24,098 nt of DNA from Thermoanaerobacterales bacterium UBA4877. GTDB lineage: Bacteria; Bacillota; Thermoanaerobacteria; Thermoanaerobacterales; UBA4877. Positions 1 to 7,130 of the stretch are shown piece after piece. Under the pieces are notes generated by a model. The model did no database searches. It saw only the letters and a list, made by a program, of their open reading frames with translations, and was not told where the DNA came from. The stretch's first letter is position 1; each line of letters starts with the position of its first letter. The stretch covers positions 77,371 through 101,468 of the forward strand of contig DHDL01000010.1 in the NCBI GenBank assembly GCA_002399345.1, in the 5' to 3' direction. The translations under genes and the position numbers were made by a program.

Positions 1-579
1 GAGAGCCAGAATGTATCTGAAGATTTTTATACAAATCTCATGCAGGTCCAGCTTATCCAGTACAAACTATGGGAAAAGACTACCTCAGGTATTAATGTGA
101 CGGATGAAGAGTTAAAGCAATATTATAACCAGCATCAGTCGGATTATAAGACCCAGCCGGATACCGTTACGGCGTCTCATATACTTATAAAGGATAAGAC
201 AAAAGCAGACGATGTGCAGAAAAAGGCTAAAGCAGGCCAGGATTTTGCTGCACTGGCTAAAAAATATTCCGAGGACGAAGACACAAAGAAAGATGGGGGC
301 AGTCTGGGTGAATTTGCATTTAACGGACAGCCGCAGGAAGTAAGCATCGCCGCATTTGCCATGAAGCCGGGGGATATATCCGGTCTGGTCAAAGCGGATG
401 ATGGATACCATATAATAAAAGTGACCGATAAGAAGGTAAATCCTGTTAAGCCGTTTGCAGACGTAAAGAGTGAGATAAGCGAAACAGTGCTTGCCGGTAA
501 AAAGGATGAGAAGTTCAGCCAGCTTGTTGATAAATGGAAGAGCGATGCCAAAATAAAAAAGTATACGGAAAATATGTAA
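1..579 (+). CDS. prsA: PrsA-like peptidylprolyl isomerase, 3' part of gene
   Basis: The frame is open from base 1, so the gene starts outside the window and the first in-window ATG (40) is internal. The visible 192 residues hold a parvulin (PpiC-type rotamase) domain: the SHILIKDKTKADDV segment, the DGGSLGEF motif and the PGDISGLV...GYHIIKV segment are typical. Proteins of this type are extracytoplasmic lipoproteins that help secreted proteins fold. The signal peptide and lipobox would lie upstream and cannot be seen. The charged C-terminal tail ends at the TAA, directly before a strong hairpin terminator. The parvulin fold is clear; the exact assignment as PrsA rather than another SurA/PpiC-type foldase is inferred from the domain and from its location near spoVT. 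Confidence 0.85.
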   Translation, partial: ESQNVSEDFYTNLMQVQLIQYKLWEKTTSGINVTDEELKQYYNQHQSDYKTQPDTVTASHILIKDKTKADDVQKKAKAGQDFAALAKKYSEDEDTKKDGGSLGEFAFNGQPQEVSIAAFAMKPGDISGLVKADDGYHIIKVTDKKVNPVKPFADVKSEISETVLAGKKDEKFSQLVDKWKSDAKIKKYTENM

Positions 580-606
580 GGCTACCCTAGGGTAGCCTTA
601 TTTTTT
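578..606 (+). terminator. Intrinsic terminator of the prsA-like gene
   Basis: A perfect inverted repeat (AAGGCTACCC at 578-587 and GGGTAGCCTT at 590-599) is followed by six T. It overlaps the prsA stop codon. Confidence 0.9.
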
Positions 607-636
607 AGCTCGGTTTTTTACAGAACTTGCGTGTTC

Positions 637-842
637 TTAGTCTACATAACCGCCGTCAACAATGAAATCTCGCCCGGTAATATATCTTGAAGCATCTGAA
701 AGGAGAGGAGATAGCATACGCAATAAGCAATATCATCAGGATTGCCATAATCCTTACCGCACCCTTTGCTGTGGAATAAGCCAGGCCGGAGGAAATCGGA
801 GGACTTGTTGAAATGCGGTGGCATAAATTGTAGTAAAGCCAA
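637..842 (-). pseudogene. Decayed short-chain dehydrogenase/reductase (SDR), C-terminal relic
   Basis: Read on the minus strand, three different frames in order give SDR landmarks. At 778-764 the frame reads YSTAKGAVRIM, the catalytic Tyr-x-x-x-Lys segment. At 746-726 another frame reads GNPDDIA, the usual G.P.DIA motif. From about 705 to 640 a third frame reads SDASRYITGRDFIVDGGYVD and ends at TAA 639-637, the classic SDR C-terminus. About 50 residues normally found between the active site and GNPDDIA are missing, so there is at least one deletion and one frameshift. A 66-codon ORF at 642-842 exists on this strand, but it crosses the frames and is not a gene. No N-terminal NAD-binding motif is present nearby. 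The family call is by motif recognition. Confidence 0.75.
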
Positions 843-880
843 AGACAGAGTAAATGAATATGAAACTTTGTCTTTTTTTT
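841..880 (+). terminator. Hairpin with T-run, probable intrinsic terminator
   Basis: AAAGACAGAGT (841-851) pairs with ACTTTGTCTTT (865-875) with one G-U pair, followed by T to 880. No intact plus-strand gene ends here, so it may be left over from a lost gene or may insulate the downstream oppA-like gene. The remainder of 881-991 is AT-rich leader with no promoter I can call. Confidence 0.6.
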
Positions 881-991
881 ATGCAGAAAAGATGATAAAA
901 TATAAATAATTTTACTTGATTTTATATGAAAGGGGGAACGAAATATTTTAAAGTTGTTTTAATGGAAAACTAATTAGAGGGGGGTTTATGT

Positions 992-2626
992 ATGAAGAGA
1001 AGTGCCATATTTTTATTAACATTTCTTCTTGTGATTTCACTTACATCTGGATGTTCAACAAGCCGGCAGGCGGCAAAAACCGGTGAATCCGGCAAAAGTA
1101 AAACTAAGGACAGCATGGTCTATAACCTGGGCGCGGAGCCGCAGAGCTTAGATCCGGCCCTATGCAGCGAAATACCGGGTGATCAGGTTATATACAATAA
1201 TTTTGAGGCGTTGGTGAGGCATGACGAGAATAATGTCATTGAGCCGGCTATTGCTGAAAAATGGGAAACCAGTGACGACGGATTGGTTTGGACTTTTAAG
1301 ATCAGAGACAGTGCGAAATGGTATGATGGTAAACCAGTTACCGCCAATGACTTTGTCTATTCATGGAAGAGGACCTTGAACCCTGAGGTTGGTGCGCATT
1401 ATTCCTATAATCTTTATTATATAAAGAATGCCGAAGAGTATTATGACGGTAAGGCAGATTGGGACTCGGTAGGTATAAAGGCCGTGGATGACAAGACTCT
1501 TGAGGTGACGCTTAAGGAGCCCACATCGTATATATTGCAGATTTTTTCCCGGCATGAGCTTGTACCCATAAGGCAGGATATAGTGGAGAAGGATCCCGAC
1601 GGATGGGCGATGCATCCCGAGAGCTATATAGGTAACGGTCCCTTTCAGGTGTCGAAATGGGTGCATAATGATATGATAGAGTTTGTAAAGAATCCCAATT
1701 ACTGGGATGCCAAAAATGTAAAGATGAATAAACTTGTCTTTACAGAGATTGTCGATGAAAATACTTCTCTTGCAAGCTATGAATCAGGTGAAGTTGACCT
1801 TATTGATAATCCGCCGTCTCAGGAATTGGCCCGGCTTAAGGAGGAGGGGAAACTTACTGCCCTGCCTACCATAGGCACATATTACGTGAGTTATAACGTA
1901 AACAAAAAGCCGCTGGATGATCCCAGGGTTAGGGAGGCTCTTACTTTGGCAATAGACAGGAAGGCTATAGTTGAAAATGTGACCAAAGGAGGGGAGGTGC
2001 CGGCAGGGGCTTTTGTCCCTTACGGACTACCGGATAAGGATGCTTCGGATGACTTCAGAAAAATCTGCGGTGACTATTATGATCCTGGTAAAGCGGATGC
2101 CAAAAAGGCCAGGCAGCTGCTTTCCGACGCAGGTTATCCAGATGGCAAGGGATTTCCGAAATTATCATATACCTTTAACACCGGTGAGGGACATAAGCAG
2201 ATAGGTGAGGCATTGCAACAGATGTGGAAGAAGAACCTAGGTATAGACATAGAGCTTAAGCAGGAGGAGTGGAACGTTTTTCTCGATACCCGTAAGCAGG
2301 GAAACTACGATATCGCCAGGGACGGCTATATATCCGATTATGTAGACCCCCTGGGTATGCTTGAGCTTTTAGATACGGATAATGTCAATAATAATTCCCA
2401 CTGGAGTAACAAGCAGTATGATAGCTATATAGCAACGGCGCGCAGCAAGTCGGATACAAATGTCAGGATGGATGCTATGCATAAGGCGGATGCGCTTTTA
2501 ATGAAGGAATGCCCGGTAGGTCCGCTATATTTTTATACTGAAAACATCGTGGTGCGGCCAGGCCTAAAAGGGTATATCGCAAGTCCTCTAAAGTTTAATT
2601 TCTTCAGGTATGCCAGCTGGAAATAG
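992..2626 (+). CDS. oppA: OppA-type peptide ABC transporter substrate-binding lipoprotein (copy 1)
   Basis: The 544-residue product begins with a lipoprotein signal peptide (MKRSAIFLLTFLLVISLTSGC, read as two parts: a charged start and a hydrophobic core) and the lipobox LTSGC, so Cys21 would be lipidated and anchor it outside the membrane. The rest matches the extracellular solute-binding family 5 (SBP_bac_5): EPQSLDPAL at the mature N-terminus, the SDGLVWTFKIRDSAKWYDGKPVTA segment type, the SYIGNGPF motif and the VREALTLAIDRK segment. Length fits OppA/DppA proteins. The ATG at 992 is preferred over the ATG at 988, which is in another frame and soon stops; AGAGGGGGG lies just upstream. No permease or ATPase genes are nearby, so it must work with a transporter encoded elsewhere. 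The ligand is probably oligopeptides but is not shown by the sequence. Confidence 0.9.
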   Translation: MKRSAIFLLTFLLVISLTSGCSTSRQAAKTGESGKSKTKDSMVYNLGAEPQSLDPALCSEIPGDQVIYNNFEALVRHDENNVIEPAIAEKWETSDDGLVWTFKIRDSAKWYDGKPVTANDFVYSWKRTLNPEVGAHYSYNLYYIKNAEEYYDGKADWDSVGIKAVDDKTLEVTLKEPTSYILQIFSRHELVPIRQDIVEKDPDGWAMHPESYIGNGPFQVSKWVHNDMIEFVKNPNYWDAKNVKMNKLVFTEIVDENTSLASYESGEVDLIDNPPSQELARLKEEGKLTALPTIGTYYVSYNVNKKPLDDPRVREALTLAIDRKAIVENVTKGGEVPAGAFVPYGLPDKDASDDFRKICGDYYDPGKADAKKARQLLSDAGYPDGKGFPKLSYTFNTGEGHKQIGEALQQMWKKNLGIDIELKQEEWNVFLDTRKQGNYDIARDGYISDYVDPLGMLELLDTDNVNNNSHWSNKQYDSYIATARSKSDTNVRMDAMHKADALLMKECPVGPLYFYTENIVVRPGLKGYIASPLKFNFFRYASWK

Positions 2627-2655
2627 AGAGGCTTAAAAGCCTCTCTTTTACTTTA
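2625..2655 (+). terminator. Intrinsic terminator of oppA copy 1
   Basis: AGAGAGGCTT (2625-2634) and AAGCCTCTCT (2637-2646) form a perfect repeat that overlaps the stop codon and runs into a T-rich tail. Confidence 0.8.
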
Positions 2656-2722
2656 TCCTGATGAATTGTGTATAATAGAGGAAAGAGTATGTGCACAACA
2701 ATAATAACTTTGGAGGATCTCT

Positions 2723-3325
2723 ATGGATTATATGAATCTGGCAGGAAGAAAGCCTGAAATAATAGACTGTGATAATTTCTTCAAATCTGCCGTGTTGCTG
2801 CCTATTGCAAACATAGACGGCAAGGAATGTATACTCTTCGAGGTGAGGGCAGACACCATAAAACGCCAGCCGAGTGAAATATGTTTTCCCGGAGGCGGCA
2901 TGGAAGACACAGATAAAGGCAGCATGGATACGGCCGAGCGTGAGACATCTGAAGAACTGGGCCTTACACGGAGGCAAATGGATATCATAGCCCCGCTGGA
3001 TATAGTGATCACACCTTTTAACTTTATGATATTTCCTTATATCGGTAAAATATCTGATTACAAATCCATAAATCCAAGTGCCCAGGAAGTAAAAGAGGTA
3101 TTTTCGGTTCCCATAGACTTCTTTAAGCAAAATAAACCTAAGGTATACCATGTGTCCATTAAGATGGATCCGCCGGATGACTTTCCATATAATCTTATTC
3201 CAGGTGGATACCAATATAAATGGCATACATCCGAGTATCCGGAATATTTTTATATATATAATGAATACGTTATATGGGGACTTACGGCACGCATCCTGAT
3301 TAATTTTTTACGACTTACTAAGTAG
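2723..3325 (+). CDS. Nudix hydrolase, CoA-pyrophosphatase-like
   Basis: A 200-residue protein with a Nudix box around residues 57-81: FPGGGMEDTD..., then RETSEELGL (residues 73-81), which matches the REUxEExGU core that binds the catalytic divalent metal. Upstream of the box, ILFEVRADTIKRQPSEICFPGG resembles the extra motif seen in CoA pyrophosphatase-type Nudix enzymes (NudL/YeaB group), which split CoA into 3',5'-ADP and phosphopantetheine. The substrate is inferred from this resemblance only. GGAGG at 2712-2716 fits the ATG at 2723. A TATAAT at 2671-2676 could be its -10 element, but its -35 is poor. The gene sits alone between the oppA terminator and the convergent spoVT. Confidence 0.8.
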   Translation: MDYMNLAGRKPEIIDCDNFFKSAVLLPIANIDGKECILFEVRADTIKRQPSEICFPGGGMEDTDKGSMDTAERETSEELGLTRRQMDIIAPLDIVITPFNFMIFPYIGKISDYKSINPSAQEVKEVFSVPIDFFKQNKPKVYHVSIKMDPPDDFPYNLIPGGYQYKWHTSEYPEYFYIYNEYVIWGLTARILINFLRLTK

Positions 3326-3356
3326 AGTGATAGAAGAATCTTGTTTATATATAAGG

Positions 3357-3396
3357 ATTGCAGGCAATTTTCCAGCTGTGCGGTTTTGCCTGCAAT
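3357..3396. repeat. Inverted repeat between Nudix gene and spoVT
   Basis: ATTGCAGGCAA (3357-3367) and TTGCCTGCAAT (3386-3396) are a perfect 11-bp inverted repeat with an 18-base loop. It sits in the convergent intergenic space, beside the spoVT terminator. It has no T-run on either strand, so its role is unclear. Confidence 0.6.
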
Positions 3397-3423
3397 AAAA
3401 AACGGCCCGCACTATGGCAGGCC
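3397..3423 (-). terminator. Intrinsic terminator of spoVT
   Basis: On the minus strand GGCCTGC pairs with GCGGGCC (one G-U pair) across a 6-base loop, followed by G and six T. Confidence 0.8.
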
Positions 3424-3428
3424 ATGTC

Positions 3429-3983
3429 TCAATCTTCCATTTGTTTACCCAGAAATGATGCTGCGGTTTCAGATAGTTTTACATCTATTTCATTTAGCTC
3501 TATGTCGTCATCCTTGCTGGCTATGATTACAGCACCTATACAATCTCCTCTGGATATGATCGGTGTTATTACCTGTGAACCCGATGTTTTTTCCGGCTCT
3601 CCGTTATAGATTGGTATCGGGCTGCCATCTCCTCCTTTTCCTAAGGTTACGGTTTTTTTCCCATCTATGACTTTTTCCAGTTCCGGACTGATTAATTTAT
3701 CAATATAATCTTTTTTGACTCCGCCTGAAATGGCAATGATGGTATCCCCATCCGTTACCAATACGATATGCTTCGTAGATTGATAAAGGGCGTCGGAATA
3801 TTGCTGTGCAAAATCACTTAATTCACCAATAGGTGAGTATTTTTTCAGTATGATTTCTCCTTCTCTGTCGGTAAATATCTCCAGAGGATCGCCCTCTCTT
3901 ATCCTCAACGTACGTCTTATTTCCTTTGGTATTACTACCCTGCCCAGATCGTCAATTCTTCTTACAATACCAGTAGCTTTCAA
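3429..3983 (-). CDS. spoVT: Stage V sporulation protein T, forespore transcription regulator
   Basis: The 184-residue product has the AbrB-type DNA-binding swapped-hairpin domain at residues 1-50 (MKATGIVRRIDDLGRVVIPKEI, given as two adjacent parts: start and RRTLRI helix) and a C-terminal GAF-like domain (about 55-180) with the SGGVKKDYIDK and GDCIGAVIIAS segments. Length and both domains match SpoVT, which in Bacillus tunes sigma-G-dependent forespore genes. An AAGGAGGT Shine-Dalgarno lies just upstream of the ATG. It is transcribed away from yabG, with which it shares the 3984-4138 intergenic region. A sigma-G-like promoter is listed separately, which fits known control of spoVT by sigma-G. 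Confidence 0.95.
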   Translation of the reverse strand: MKATGIVRRIDDLGRVVIPKEIRRTLRIREGDPLEIFTDREGEIILKKYSPIGELSDFAQQYSDALYQSTKHIVLVTDGDTIIAISGGVKKDYIDKLISPELEKVIDGKKTVTLGKGGDGSPIPIYNGEPEKTSGSQVITPIISRGDCIGAVIIASKDDDIELNEIDVKLSETAASFLGKQMED

Positions 3984-4014
3984 GTTAGTAACCTCCTTCG
4001 ATTGAGCTTATTTA

Positions 4015-4043
4015 TATTATTTTTCCTTTTATGAAAAATATAC
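4015..4043 (-). promoter_or_regulatory. Candidate sigma-G promoter of spoVT
   Basis: On the minus strand GTATA (4043-4039) fits the sigma-G -35 consensus GHATR. After 17 bases, AATAATA (4021-4015) matches CATNHTA at six of seven positions. Found by eye; AT-rich DNA makes chance matches possible. Confidence 0.45.
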
Positions 4044-4080
4044 ATCACTAATGTAATTAAATGATCTTATTAGAAAAAGA

Positions 4081-4108
4081 ACGCAGCAATATATATTTTC
4101 ATATTATA
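4081..4108 (+). promoter_or_regulatory. Candidate sigma-K promoter of yabG
   Basis: CATATTATA (4100-4108) is a full match to the sigma-K -10 consensus CATANNNTA, and the AC of the -35 element lies at 4081-4082, 17 bases away. yabG is a sigma-K gene in Bacillus subtilis, so element and gene agree. Confidence 0.6.
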
Positions 4109-4138
4109 TCATAGGCACATACGAAAGGGGTGCGAACA

Positions 4139-4999
4139 ATGCTGAAAGTTGGCGATATGGTTGTAAGGAACTCATATGGCGAAGATATACTCTTTACTGT
4201 CGCCGGATACAGATATAACAAGGGAAAGATGATATACAGGATAAAAGGTAAATGTGTCAGGATCGAGGCGGATGCCTATGAAGATGATTTGATACCCGTC
4301 GGAAAAGTAAGGGCATCCCAGTTTACGAAGTATTATGATGATATTTTGAAAAATATAAAACAAAAAATAAAGACCGAGCATAAATCCAATAACAATAATA
4401 TGAGGAGTGACGGCAGTATATTAAAAAGGCCGGGCCGGGTGCTCCATCTGGACAGTGATATAGAATATCTAAAACAATGTAAGGATTTTTATAATGAGTT
4501 TTATATAGATGTTGTTGGGGTAGAGGCAAAGGAAGAAGAACAGCCCCGGATTGTAAAGGATCTGCTTGTAAAATATAAACCGGATATACTAGTCATAACG
4601 GGACACGATGCGATGAAAAAAGATGCTGAGGACAGAATGGATTACGCGAATTATAAAAATTCCATGTACTTTGTTGAAGCTGTTAAGATGGCCAGGGAGT
4701 ATGAACCCTCCCTAGACGACCTGGTGATCATAGCTGGTGCATGCCAATCATTCTATGAAGCGCTTATGGAAGCAGGCGCAAATTATGCCAGCTCTCCTGA
4801 GCGGGTGCTCATACATTGTCTGGACCCTGTTATTATATGTGAGAAGATCGCTTATACTGATATGAGGGATATAATCAATGCTTCTGACGTTCTGGAGAAC
4901 ACAGTCACCGGACGGGACGGGATGGGGGGACTCAATACGAGGGGCAAATACAGGGAAGGTATGCCTGGGTATAGTAAAAATGAAATTGATAAAAAATAA
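4139..4999 (+). CDS. yabG: YabG sporulation-specific cysteine protease
   Basis: The 286-residue product is close to the usual YabG length and carries its hallmarks: the N-terminal VGDMVVRNSYGEDILF segment, VLHLDSD, PDILVITGHDA and the GACQSFYEALMEAGANYASSP block. His156 (in TGHDA) and Cys202 (in GACQS) are the likely catalytic pair of this clan CD-like cysteine protease. In spores YabG trims coat proteins, and in some clostridia it processes germination proteins such as pre-pro-CspA/SpoIVA. The frame is open from GTG 4130, but AAAGGGG at 4124-4130 places the start at ATG 4139, eight bases downstream. Divergent from spoVT and upstream of veg, as in many spore formers. Confidence 0.95.
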   Translation: MLKVGDMVVRNSYGEDILFTVAGYRYNKGKMIYRIKGKCVRIEADAYEDDLIPVGKVRASQFTKYYDDILKNIKQKIKTEHKSNNNNMRSDGSILKRPGRVLHLDSDIEYLKQCKDFYNEFYIDVVGVEAKEEEQPRIVKDLLVKYKPDILVITGHDAMKKDAEDRMDYANYKNSMYFVEAVKMAREYEPSLDDLVIIAGACQSFYEALMEAGANYASSPERVLIHCLDPVIICEKIAYTDMRDIINASDVLENTVTGRDGMGGLNTRGKYREGMPGYSKNEIDKK

Positions 5000-5062
5000 A
5001 AGATAATCAAAGCTTAAGCATATTTATATGCGCCGGGACAGAAAATATTGGATAAATTATGT

Positions 5063-5091
5063 TTGACAAGTCTTATAGAAGGGTATATAAT
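5063..5091 (+). promoter_or_regulatory. Sigma-A promoter of veg, distal
   Basis: Perfect consensus: TTGACA (5063-5068), 17-base spacer, TATAAT (5086-5091). Confidence 0.9.
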
Positions 5092-5098
5092 ATTTAAT

Positions 5099-5127
5099 TT
5101 GACAATTACCGCTAAATGTGCTACAAT
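5099..5127 (+). promoter_or_regulatory. Sigma-A promoter of veg, proximal
   Basis: TTGACA (5099-5104), 17-base spacer, TACAAT (5122-5127). The same two hexamers and spacing occur in the well-known Bacillus subtilis Pveg. It starts exactly 36 bases after the distal promoter. Confidence 0.9.
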
Positions 5128-5157
5128 CATTATAAGATATGTAGAGGGGTGGTATAT

Positions 5158-5409
5158 TTGTCCGATAAAAATACCCTGGTTGAGATTAAGCAGGTAATCG
5201 ACAGGCATATCGGCGAGAAGGTCAGACTTAAGACTAACGGAGGACGGAAGAAAACCATAATCAAAGAGGGTGTCATTGAAGAGACCTACCCTAGTATATT
5301 TATAGTGAAAGTTGATATGGATAACTCCGTCAGGCATCTTTCTTATAGCTACTCCGACATTTTAACTGAAACTGTAGAGCTCAGCTTATGTAACAAGGTA
5401 ACAAATTAA
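5158..5409 (+). CDS. veg: Veg protein
   Basis: An 83-residue protein of the Veg family (DUF1021). The segments VRLKTNGGRKKTIIKEGVIEETYPS (positions about 19-43, quoted in outline only: NGGRKKTI, ETYPS) and LSYSYSDILTETVEL are nearly invariant in Firmicutes. In Bacillus, Veg is highly expressed, small and basic in part, and linked to biofilm control; its molecular role is not settled. The start is TTG 5158, preceded by AGAGGGGTGG; the open frame extends further upstream (5116), but that lies inside the proximal promoter and cannot be coding. It is driven by two consensus sigma-A promoters and closed by a terminator, so it is a one-gene unit. Confidence 0.93.
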   Translation: MSDKNTLVEIKQVIDRHIGEKVRLKTNGGRKKTIIKEGVIEETYPSIFIVKVDMDNSVRHLSYSYSDILTETVELSLCNKVTN

Positions 5410-5424
5410 ATCGGAAGTGTATAT

Positions 5425-5452
5425 AAAAAACCGAGATTAATCTCGGTTTTTT
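5425..5452 (+). terminator. Intrinsic terminator of veg
   Basis: The perfect palindrome CCGAGATTAATCTCGG is flanked by A6 and T6, so it could work on both strands. Confidence 0.95.
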
Positions 5453-5526
5453 ATTTTTTTTAATCATAATTTCCGTCCAAGTATTATATTTATATATTAA
5501 TTAGTAATACGTGGGAGGGAATTATT

Positions 5527-7056
5527 ATGTCTATAGATATTATAAAGGACATGGTTAACTTCGATAGTTTGATAAAGAGGCTGAGTACCAAGACAATGGT
5601 TACCGGCGATATACTTATACCTGATGTGAAACCTGATGCGGATGAGATTATAGGGAGTGATTCCGAGCTTATAATCGATGGCAGTGAGATTACGTCAGGC
5701 AGGATACTTGTGGAAGGTAGGATACTTTCACACATTTTATATGCAACGCCTGAGGCTGATAGTCCTGTTGCAGGCATGACTGCGGTAAAGGAGTTTAGCC
5801 ATTATTTTGATGCTGCAAACGCGGAGGATGATTCGAGTGTGGACATAAAGGGATATGTTGAACACACCGACTGCGATGTATTAAACAGTAGGAAATTGCA
5901 AGTTAAACACATGATAAACTTGGATATATTTTTGAATAAAAGGGAAGAGGCCGAGGCTGTTACAGCCATTGACATGGAGGATGCCATAACCAGGAACGAG
6001 GATATCAAGGTGAAATTTATGGCGGATGAAGGTTCGTCGGAGACGATTGTAAGAGAGGATATAGCACCGGAAGAGGATGAGGATGTAAATATACGGGATG
6101 TTCTGTATGCATCGGCCGCCGTTACCAAGGTTGAGCCGCAGATATCAGACGACAAGGTTCTTGTGGAAGGAACTTTGAATGTGGATGTTATTTATATGAA
6201 GGACACTGAAGAGCCGGAGTATGACAGCTATAATACCGATATCAGTTTTTCCCATTTTGTGGATATTGCCGATGCCCAGGTTACTATGTATCCTGAGATA
6301 AAATGCACAGTCGAGGAGGTCAATGCAGAGCAAAAAGATAACTCTACCATCGGCATAGAGGCTGTGCTGGATGTAGGTGTGAAATTATATGAGGATGATG
6401 AGAAGACGGTGATAAAGGATGTTTATTCTATAAGCAGCAACTTAGAGGAGGAAAAGGAAAGTTTTACCGGATTAAGCCAGATATATGATTCTGACACGCA
6501 GCTCGATCTTAATGAAACCGTTGATCTGCCGGACGATGTGCAGGATATACTGCTTATAAAAGGCCAGGCCCAGCCGGGAGAGCATGAGATATCAGACGGA
6601 AAGATATACATAGACGGTGTACTTCCCATAAGCGTATATTACAAAAGTGAATCAGGCGTGAAATTCAGTCTAGAGGAAATTCCATTCAGGCATGTCGTCG
6701 ATGCGAATGAGATTAAGGAGGATGACGACATCTTTGCAGAGTTTGCGCTTTCAGAAATAACGTCTTCGTTAAATGGTAATTCCCTGGATGTGCGTTGTAC
6801 TATAGATTGCAATGTGAAAGCATACCGTAAGAATGAGATTTCATATATATCGGCGGTCACGGAATCGGAGGATGAAACGGTTCCAGATATGCCTAGCATA
6901 ACGGTTTGTGTGATTGATAAGGATGAAACATTATGGGATGTGGCAAAGAAATACAGAACCACTGCGCAGAGGATAATGGATGTCAATGAACTGACTGAGG
7001 ATAAGCTGGAAGCGGGAGATAAGCTTATAATAGTAAAAGAATGCAAAAAAGATTAA
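5527..7056 (+). CDS. sipL: SipL-like spore coat morphogenesis protein (SPOCS/DUF3794 repeats plus LysM)
   Basis: A 509-residue, acidic, Ile/Asp/Glu-rich protein without signal peptide. Three SPOCS (DUF3794) units can be traced: about residues 30-140 (VTGDILIPDVKPDADEI), 160-290 (the VEGTLNVDVIYMKD segment) and 335-445 (IKGQAQPGEHEISDGKIYID in outline). A LysM domain follows at about 458-505 (DETLWDVAKKYRTTAQRI...LEAGDKLIIV). This is the architecture of Clostridioides difficile SipL, which binds SpoIVA through its LysM domain in the mother cell and is needed for coat assembly. It lies next to yabG and veg, as in C. difficile. GGGAGGG precedes the ATG. I see no convincing sigma-E or sigma-K promoter in 5453-5526. 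Antisense ORFs here are shadows of the biased codon use. Confidence 0.88.
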   Translation: MSIDIIKDMVNFDSLIKRLSTKTMVTGDILIPDVKPDADEIIGSDSELIIDGSEITSGRILVEGRILSHILYATPEADSPVAGMTAVKEFSHYFDAANAEDDSSVDIKGYVEHTDCDVLNSRKLQVKHMINLDIFLNKREEAEAVTAIDMEDAITRNEDIKVKFMADEGSSETIVREDIAPEEDEDVNIRDVLYASAAVTKVEPQISDDKVLVEGTLNVDVIYMKDTEEPEYDSYNTDISFSHFVDIADAQVTMYPEIKCTVEEVNAEQKDNSTIGIEAVLDVGVKLYEDDEKTVIKDVYSISSNLEEEKESFTGLSQIYDSDTQLDLNETVDLPDDVQDILLIKGQAQPGEHEISDGKIYIDGVLPISVYYKSESGVKFSLEEIPFRHVVDANEIKEDDDIFAEFALSEITSSLNGNSLDVRCTIDCNVKAYRKNEISYISAVTESEDETVPDMPSITVCVIDKDETLWDVAKKYRTTAQRIMDVNELTEDKLEAGDKLIIVKECKKD

Positions 7057-7080
7057 AAAAATTAAATTTTTTTATTGCAT
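7041..7080 (+). terminator. Weak A/T-rich hairpin after sipL
   Basis: ATGCAA (7041-7046) can pair with TTGCAT (7075-7080), and inside it a TAAAAAAA/TTTTTTTA stem forms. It overlaps the sipL 3' end. It may end sipL transcription; the TTGCAT could also serve as -35 for oppA copy 2 with TAAGAT at 7098-7103 (17-base spacer). Both readings are tentative. Confidence 0.35.
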
Positions 7081-7130
7081 AAGTAAGACTTTTATTGTAA
7101 GATTTGGAAAGGAGGAAAGGAAGTAGACAA

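Noticed and set aside
642..842. 66-codon minus-strand ORF as a real gene
   Set aside because: SDR motifs switch frames through it, so it is an accident of a decayed gene.
4990..5062. GCATA-TTTA-TATGC hairpin as yabG terminator
   Set aside because: The stem is short and A/T-rich with no T-run; not enough to call.
6639..7046. 135-codon Ser-rich minus-strand ORF, and similar antisense ORFs inside sipL
   Set aside because: They are antisense to a clear SPOCS/LysM gene; the Ser/Ile-rich composition follows from Asp/Glu/Asn codons on the other strand, and no ribosome binding site is present.
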